This document shows positions 5,166 through 8,008 of a DNA stretch of 8,008 bases, piece after piece. A program made the translations under genes and the position numbers. Position 1 is the first letter of the stretch. The number at the start of each line of letters is the position of its first letter. Below the pieces are notes generated by a model. It saw only the letters and a list, made by a program, of their open reading frames with translations, did not search any database and was not told where the DNA came from. Origin of the DNA: RGIG8775 sp045587785 (GTDB lineage Bacteria; Bacillota; Clostridia; Oscillospirales; CAG-272); contig JAZNDA010000121.1 of assembly GCA_045587785.1 (NCBI GenBank), positions 1-8,008 of the forward strand, given 5' to 3'.

Positions 5166-7136
5166 ATGTCACAGAAACCCAAGTTCTATATAACCACAGC
5201 CATTCCGTATGCTTCGGGCAAGCCGCATTTCGGCAACACCTACGAGGTTATTGCCACCGATGCCATGGCAAGATATAAGCGCGCAAGAGGATATGACGTC
5301 TATTTCTGCACGGGCACCGATGAGCACGGACAGAAGATCGAAAACCTTGCTGCGGACAAAGGCGTAACGCCCAAGGAATATGCAAGAGGTGTGTCGGACG
5401 TTATTCAGGGCATCTGGGATAAGATGGGTGCTACCTATGACTGGTTTATCCATACCACGGACGATTATCATGTGGAAAAGGTCGAAAAAATGTTCAAGAG
5501 ATTTTTCGACAAGGGTGATATTTATAAAGGATATTACGAGGGCTGGTACTGCACGCCCTGCGAGTCCTTCTTTACCGAGTCCCAGGTGACCGACGGCAAG
5601 TGCCCCGACTGCGGACGTGAGCTTCAGAAGGGACGCGAGGAAGCGTATTTCTTTAAAATGAGCAATTATGCCGACAGACTGCTGAAGCATATAGAGGACA
5701 ACCCCGATTTTATTCAGCCCGAGTCCAGAAAAAAGGAAATGATCAACAATTTCCTCAAGGTCGAGGGCGGATTGCAGGACCTTTGCGTAACGAGAACCAA
5801 CACAAAGTGGGGCGTTCACACTTTTGACCCCGAGCACGTGATCTACGTATGGTTGGATGCGCTTTCCAACTATATCACCGCGCTTGGCTACGATCCCGAC
5901 AAGAGCTATGAGGAGCAGAGTGAGCATTTCCGTCACTATTGGCCGTGCGACGTGCACGTGATCGGTAAGGACATCCTTCGTTTCCATACCATCTACTGGC
6001 CTATTTTCCTTATGGCACTTGATCTGCCGCTGCCGAAGCAGGTGTTTGCCCATCCGTGGTTCAACTTTGGTTTTGATAAGATGTCCAAGTCCAAGGGCAA
6101 CGTGATCTATGCCGACGAGCTTGCCGACCGCTTTGGCGTGGACGGCGTGAGATATTACGCCATTGCCGAGATGCCTTATCTTACCGACGGTAGCATCACC
6201 TATGAAAACGTGATCAAGCGCTTTAACACCGACCTTGTTAACAATCTCGGAAATCTTGTCAAGCGTACGCTGGATATGCAGAAAAAGTATTTTGAAAAGG
6301 TGATCATGGCACCCGCCGAGCCTGCGGCGCTTGATGGTGAGCTTGTGGACGCGTGCGTCAAGGCATATGAGGGCTTTGTGAAGAATATGGATGACTGGCA
6401 TATGGCAGATGCGCTGGACTGTGTATTTGATATGCTCAGCCGTGCCAATAAGTATATTGATGAGACCACACCATGGTCGCTTGCCAAGGACGAGAGTAGG
6501 AAGGCGAGACTTGGTACGGTGCTTTATAATCTTCTTGAGACCATCCGTTGGGCGGCGGTGCTTCTGACACCCATTATTCCCGACACGGCGAAGGAGATCT
6601 TCTCGCAGCTTGCCACCGATAAGACTGACTTTGACACCATTGGTACCGCGGACAAGTTTGGCGGTATGCAGGCGGGATGCGAGGTTGGAGATTCCAAGGT
6701 ATTGTTTGCTCGAATCGACGAGGAAAAAATGCTCGCGGAGCTTGGGGCGGAGCTGGAAGCCAAGCGTGCGGCGGCAGAAAAGGCGGCGGCACCTGTGGAA
6801 AAGCCAGAGGGCTGTGCGCTGATCGGCTTTGAGGACTTCATGAAGGTGGAGCTTCGGACCGCACAGATCGTCGCCTGTGAGGCGGTGCCCAAGGCGAAAA
6901 AGCTTTTGAAGCTGCAGGTCGATCTTGGCTACGAGAAACGTCAGGTGGTATCGGGCATTGCTAAGTTCTACGGCCCCGAGGACTTGATCGGAAAGAAGAT
7001 CATTCTTGTGACAAACTTAAAGCCTGCGGTGCTTTGCGGCGTGGAATCCAATGGTATGCTGCTGGCATCGGGCGAGGATGAGATCAGAGTGGTATTCCTC
7101 TCTGAGGATACGCCGCTTGGCGAGCGTGTACACTGA
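5166..7136 (+). CDS. metG: Methionyl-tRNA synthetase with C-terminal tRNA-binding domain
   Basis: This enzyme charges tRNA-Met and initiator tRNA with methionine using ATP, in the cytosol. The 656-residue product carries a class I Rossmann domain with the HIGH-type motif H-F-G-N at 21-24. A zinc knuckle of four cysteines follows (C129-x2-C132, C146-x2-C149), then the K-M-S-K-S loop at 305-309. An alpha-helical anticodon domain spans about 360-510. A charged, Ala/Glu-rich linker (about 522-548) leads to an OB-fold tRNA-binding domain (about 550-656), with V-E-L-R-T-A-Q-I and G-V-E-S-N-G-M-L-L-A-S typical of the MetG C-terminal dimerisation/EMAP-like domain. The N in place of the last H of HIGH, followed by T-Y-E, is the form I recall from clostridial MetRS. 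It has an AAAGGAG binding site and overlaps tatD by one base. There is no T-box leader directly upstream. Confidence 0.98.
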   Translation: MSQKPKFYITTAIPYASGKPHFGNTYEVIATDAMARYKRARGYDVYFCTGTDEHGQKIENLAADKGVTPKEYARGVSDVIQGIWDKMGATYDWFIHTTDDYHVEKVEKMFKRFFDKGDIYKGYYEGWYCTPCESFFTESQVTDGKCPDCGRELQKGREEAYFFKMSNYADRLLKHIEDNPDFIQPESRKKEMINNFLKVEGGLQDLCVTRTNTKWGVHTFDPEHVIYVWLDALSNYITALGYDPDKSYEEQSEHFRHYWPCDVHVIGKDILRFHTIYWPIFLMALDLPLPKQVFAHPWFNFGFDKMSKSKGNVIYADELADRFGVDGVRYYAIAEMPYLTDGSITYENVIKRFNTDLVNNLGNLVKRTLDMQKKYFEKVIMAPAEPAALDGELVDACVKAYEGFVKNMDDWHMADALDCVFDMLSRANKYIDETTPWSLAKDESRKARLGTVLYNLLETIRWAAVLLTPIIPDTAKEIFSQLATDKTDFDTIGTADKFGGMQAGCEVGDSKVLFARIDEEKMLAELGAELEAKRAAAEKAAAPVEKPEGCALIGFEDFMKVELRTAQIVACEAVPKAKKLLKLQVDLGYEKRQVVSGIAKFYGPEDLIGKKIILVTNLKPAVLCGVESNGMLLASGEDEIRVVFLSEDTPLGERVH

Positions 7137-7930
7137 TGGCGTGTAAGCTTTTTGATTCCCACGCGCACTACTACGATTCCCGTTTTTCTGAGGAATCAGA
7201 AGGCGCGGACAGTCTTTTGCGTGAAATATTTTCGGGCGATGTGGACGGCATTGTCAACGTGGGCACAAGCCTTGAGAATGCGCCCATTTGCCTTGACATG
7301 GCAGAGAGGTATGAGGGTATGTATGCGGCGGTGGGTATCCATCCGTCGGACTGCGCGCCGTATGAGCGGTCAGCACTGGATGAGTTTGCCTCGTATCTGG
7401 AGGCACATCGGGAGCTTTTGAAGAAAAAGATCGTTGCTGTGGGTGAGATCGGCTTTGACTATTACTGGGAGCCGTATGACAAACAGCATCAGCGGTATTT
7501 TTTCGAAGGACAGATGGCACTTGCCGAGAAGTACGGTCTGCCTGTCATCGTGCATGACCGTGAGGCGCACGGAGACTGTTTTGACGTGGTATTGAAGTTC
7601 CCAAAGGTCACGGGGGTATTTCATAGCTACAGCGGAAGCGTGGAGATGGCGAAGGAGCTTGTCAGATGTGGATGGTATATCTCTTTCTCGGGCGTGGTCA
7701 CCTTTAAAAATGCCACGCGGGTGAGGGAGGTGGCGGCATCGGTGCCTCTTGAGAGACTTCTCATCGAGACCGATTGCCCGTATCTTGCGCCGCATCCCAT
7801 GAGGGGTAAGCTCAATCATTCGGGGTATCTGCACTATACCGCAGAGGCTCTTGCCGACGTGCACGGCATCACGGTAGAAGAACTGGCGCAGATCACACAT
7901 GATAATGCAAAGGCATTTTTCAGAATCTAA
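7136..7930 (+). CDS. tatD: TatD-family metal-dependent hydrolase (DNase)
   Basis: Members of this TIM-barrel amidohydrolase-like family are metal-dependent nucleases. Characterised relatives act as 3'-to-5' exonucleases or D-aminoacyl-tRNA deacylases, so the exact substrate here is inferred only. The 264-residue product has all expected metal-site residues: H9-A-H11 in F-D-S-H-A-H, E104 in V-G-E-I-G-F-D-Y, H140 in V-I-V-H-D-R, H163 in G-V-F-H-S-Y-S-G and D213 in I-E-T-D-C-P-Y-L-A-P. Its ATG shares one base with the metG stop (TGATG), so translation is probably coupled; no good separate ribosome binding site is seen. A metG-tatD pair is a known order in Bacillota, as in B. subtilis metS-yabD. 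The rnmV and ksgA genes often found next do not follow directly, because a terminator closes the operon. Confidence 0.95.
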   Translation: MACKLFDSHAHYYDSRFSEESEGADSLLREIFSGDVDGIVNVGTSLENAPICLDMAERYEGMYAAVGIHPSDCAPYERSALDEFASYLEAHRELLKKKIVAVGEIGFDYYWEPYDKQHQRYFFEGQMALAEKYGLPVIVHDREAHGDCFDVVLKFPKVTGVFHSYSGSVEMAKELVRCGWYISFSGVVTFKNATRVREVAASVPLERLLIETDCPYLAPHPMRGKLNHSGYLHYTAEALADVHGITVEELAQITHDNAKAFFRI

Positions 7931-7942
7931 ATATAATGAAAA

Positions 7943-7974
7943 GACAGAGAACGATGAAATTCTCTGTCTTTTTT
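7943..7974 (+). terminator. Intrinsic terminator after tatD
   Basis: GACAGAGAA (7943-7951) pairs perfectly with TTCTCTGTC (7960-7968) around an 8-base loop and is followed by six T residues (7969-7974). It begins 12 bases after the tatD stop. Four A residues before the stem would extend it and give a shorter T tract on the other strand, so weak bidirectional action is possible. Confidence 0.9.
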
Positions 7975-7983
7975 GTCACATGG

Positions 7984-8008
7984 GGATGTCGCACTCTGCG
8001 GAGTGCGA
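7984..8008. repeat. Perfect hairpin at the window edge, possibly a dispersed repeat
   Basis: TCGCACTC (7989-7996) pairs perfectly with GAGTGCGA (8001-8008) around the loop TGCG. The preceding GATG would extend the stem if CATC followed outside the window. It is GC-rich and separate from the tatD terminator, with no T tract visible before the window ends. Its form suggests a REP-like intergenic element, but only one copy is seen here. Confidence 0.35.

Noticed and set aside
5169..6401. A 410-codon open frame antisense to metG
   Set aside because: It lies wholly within the well-supported metG gene, has the H- and V-rich look of a reverse-strand shadow, and shows no recognisable domain.
1..8008. 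CRISPR array, insertion sequence, phage or defence system
   Set aside because: No regularly spaced repeats, transposase, integrase or known defence domains occur; all large genes are housekeeping families.

Overview
The window looks like ordinary chromosomal DNA from a member of the Bacillota, most likely an uncultured gut-type Clostridia. The evidence is the metG-tatD gene pair, a MetRS with a four-cysteine zinc knuckle, an H-F-G-N/T-Y-E signature and a C-terminal tRNA-binding domain, a DUF975-like membrane protein, AGGAGG-type ribosome binding sites and mid-GC coding DNA with AT-rich gaps. TGA is used as a stop codon. The assignment rests on family resemblance only.

Left part, minus strand (about 4077 down to 100): a promoter at 4077-4049 drives a tightly packed cluster in the order tsaE, tsaB, rpiB, ispD, ispF. 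After a 221-base gap comes rpe, which ends in a strong intrinsic terminator. TsaE and TsaB take part in the t6A modification of ANN-decoding tRNAs. IspD and IspF are steps 3 and 5 of the MEP isoprenoid pathway. RpiB and Rpe interconvert pentose phosphates. The genes overlap by 7 and 4 bases or lie 23-27 bases apart, so co-transcription from tsaE to ispF is likely. Rpe is either read through from ispF or has its own promoter.

Middle (4013-4362): a 350-base divergent intergenic region carries back-to-back extended -10 promoters. Between them is a short coding-like stretch on the minus strand that I do not recognise, possibly a gene remnant.

Right part, plus strand (4300 to 7974): a consensus-like promoter drives a DUF975-like polytopic membrane protein, then metG (methionyl-tRNA synthetase) and tatD (metal-dependent DNase family), which overlaps metG by one base. 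An intrinsic terminator follows tatD.

The less ordinary parts are non-coding. A plus-strand hairpin structure between rpe and ispF (959-1064) ends in a textbook terminator with no plus-strand gene upstream, so it is a candidate small RNA. Hairpin-bearing sequences cut by both window ends (1-60 and 7984-8008) look like dispersed intergenic repeats. There is also an odd-length perfect palindrome at 915-927. I found no CRISPR array, insertion sequence, phage gene, tRNA or rRNA, and no convincing new multi-gene system.
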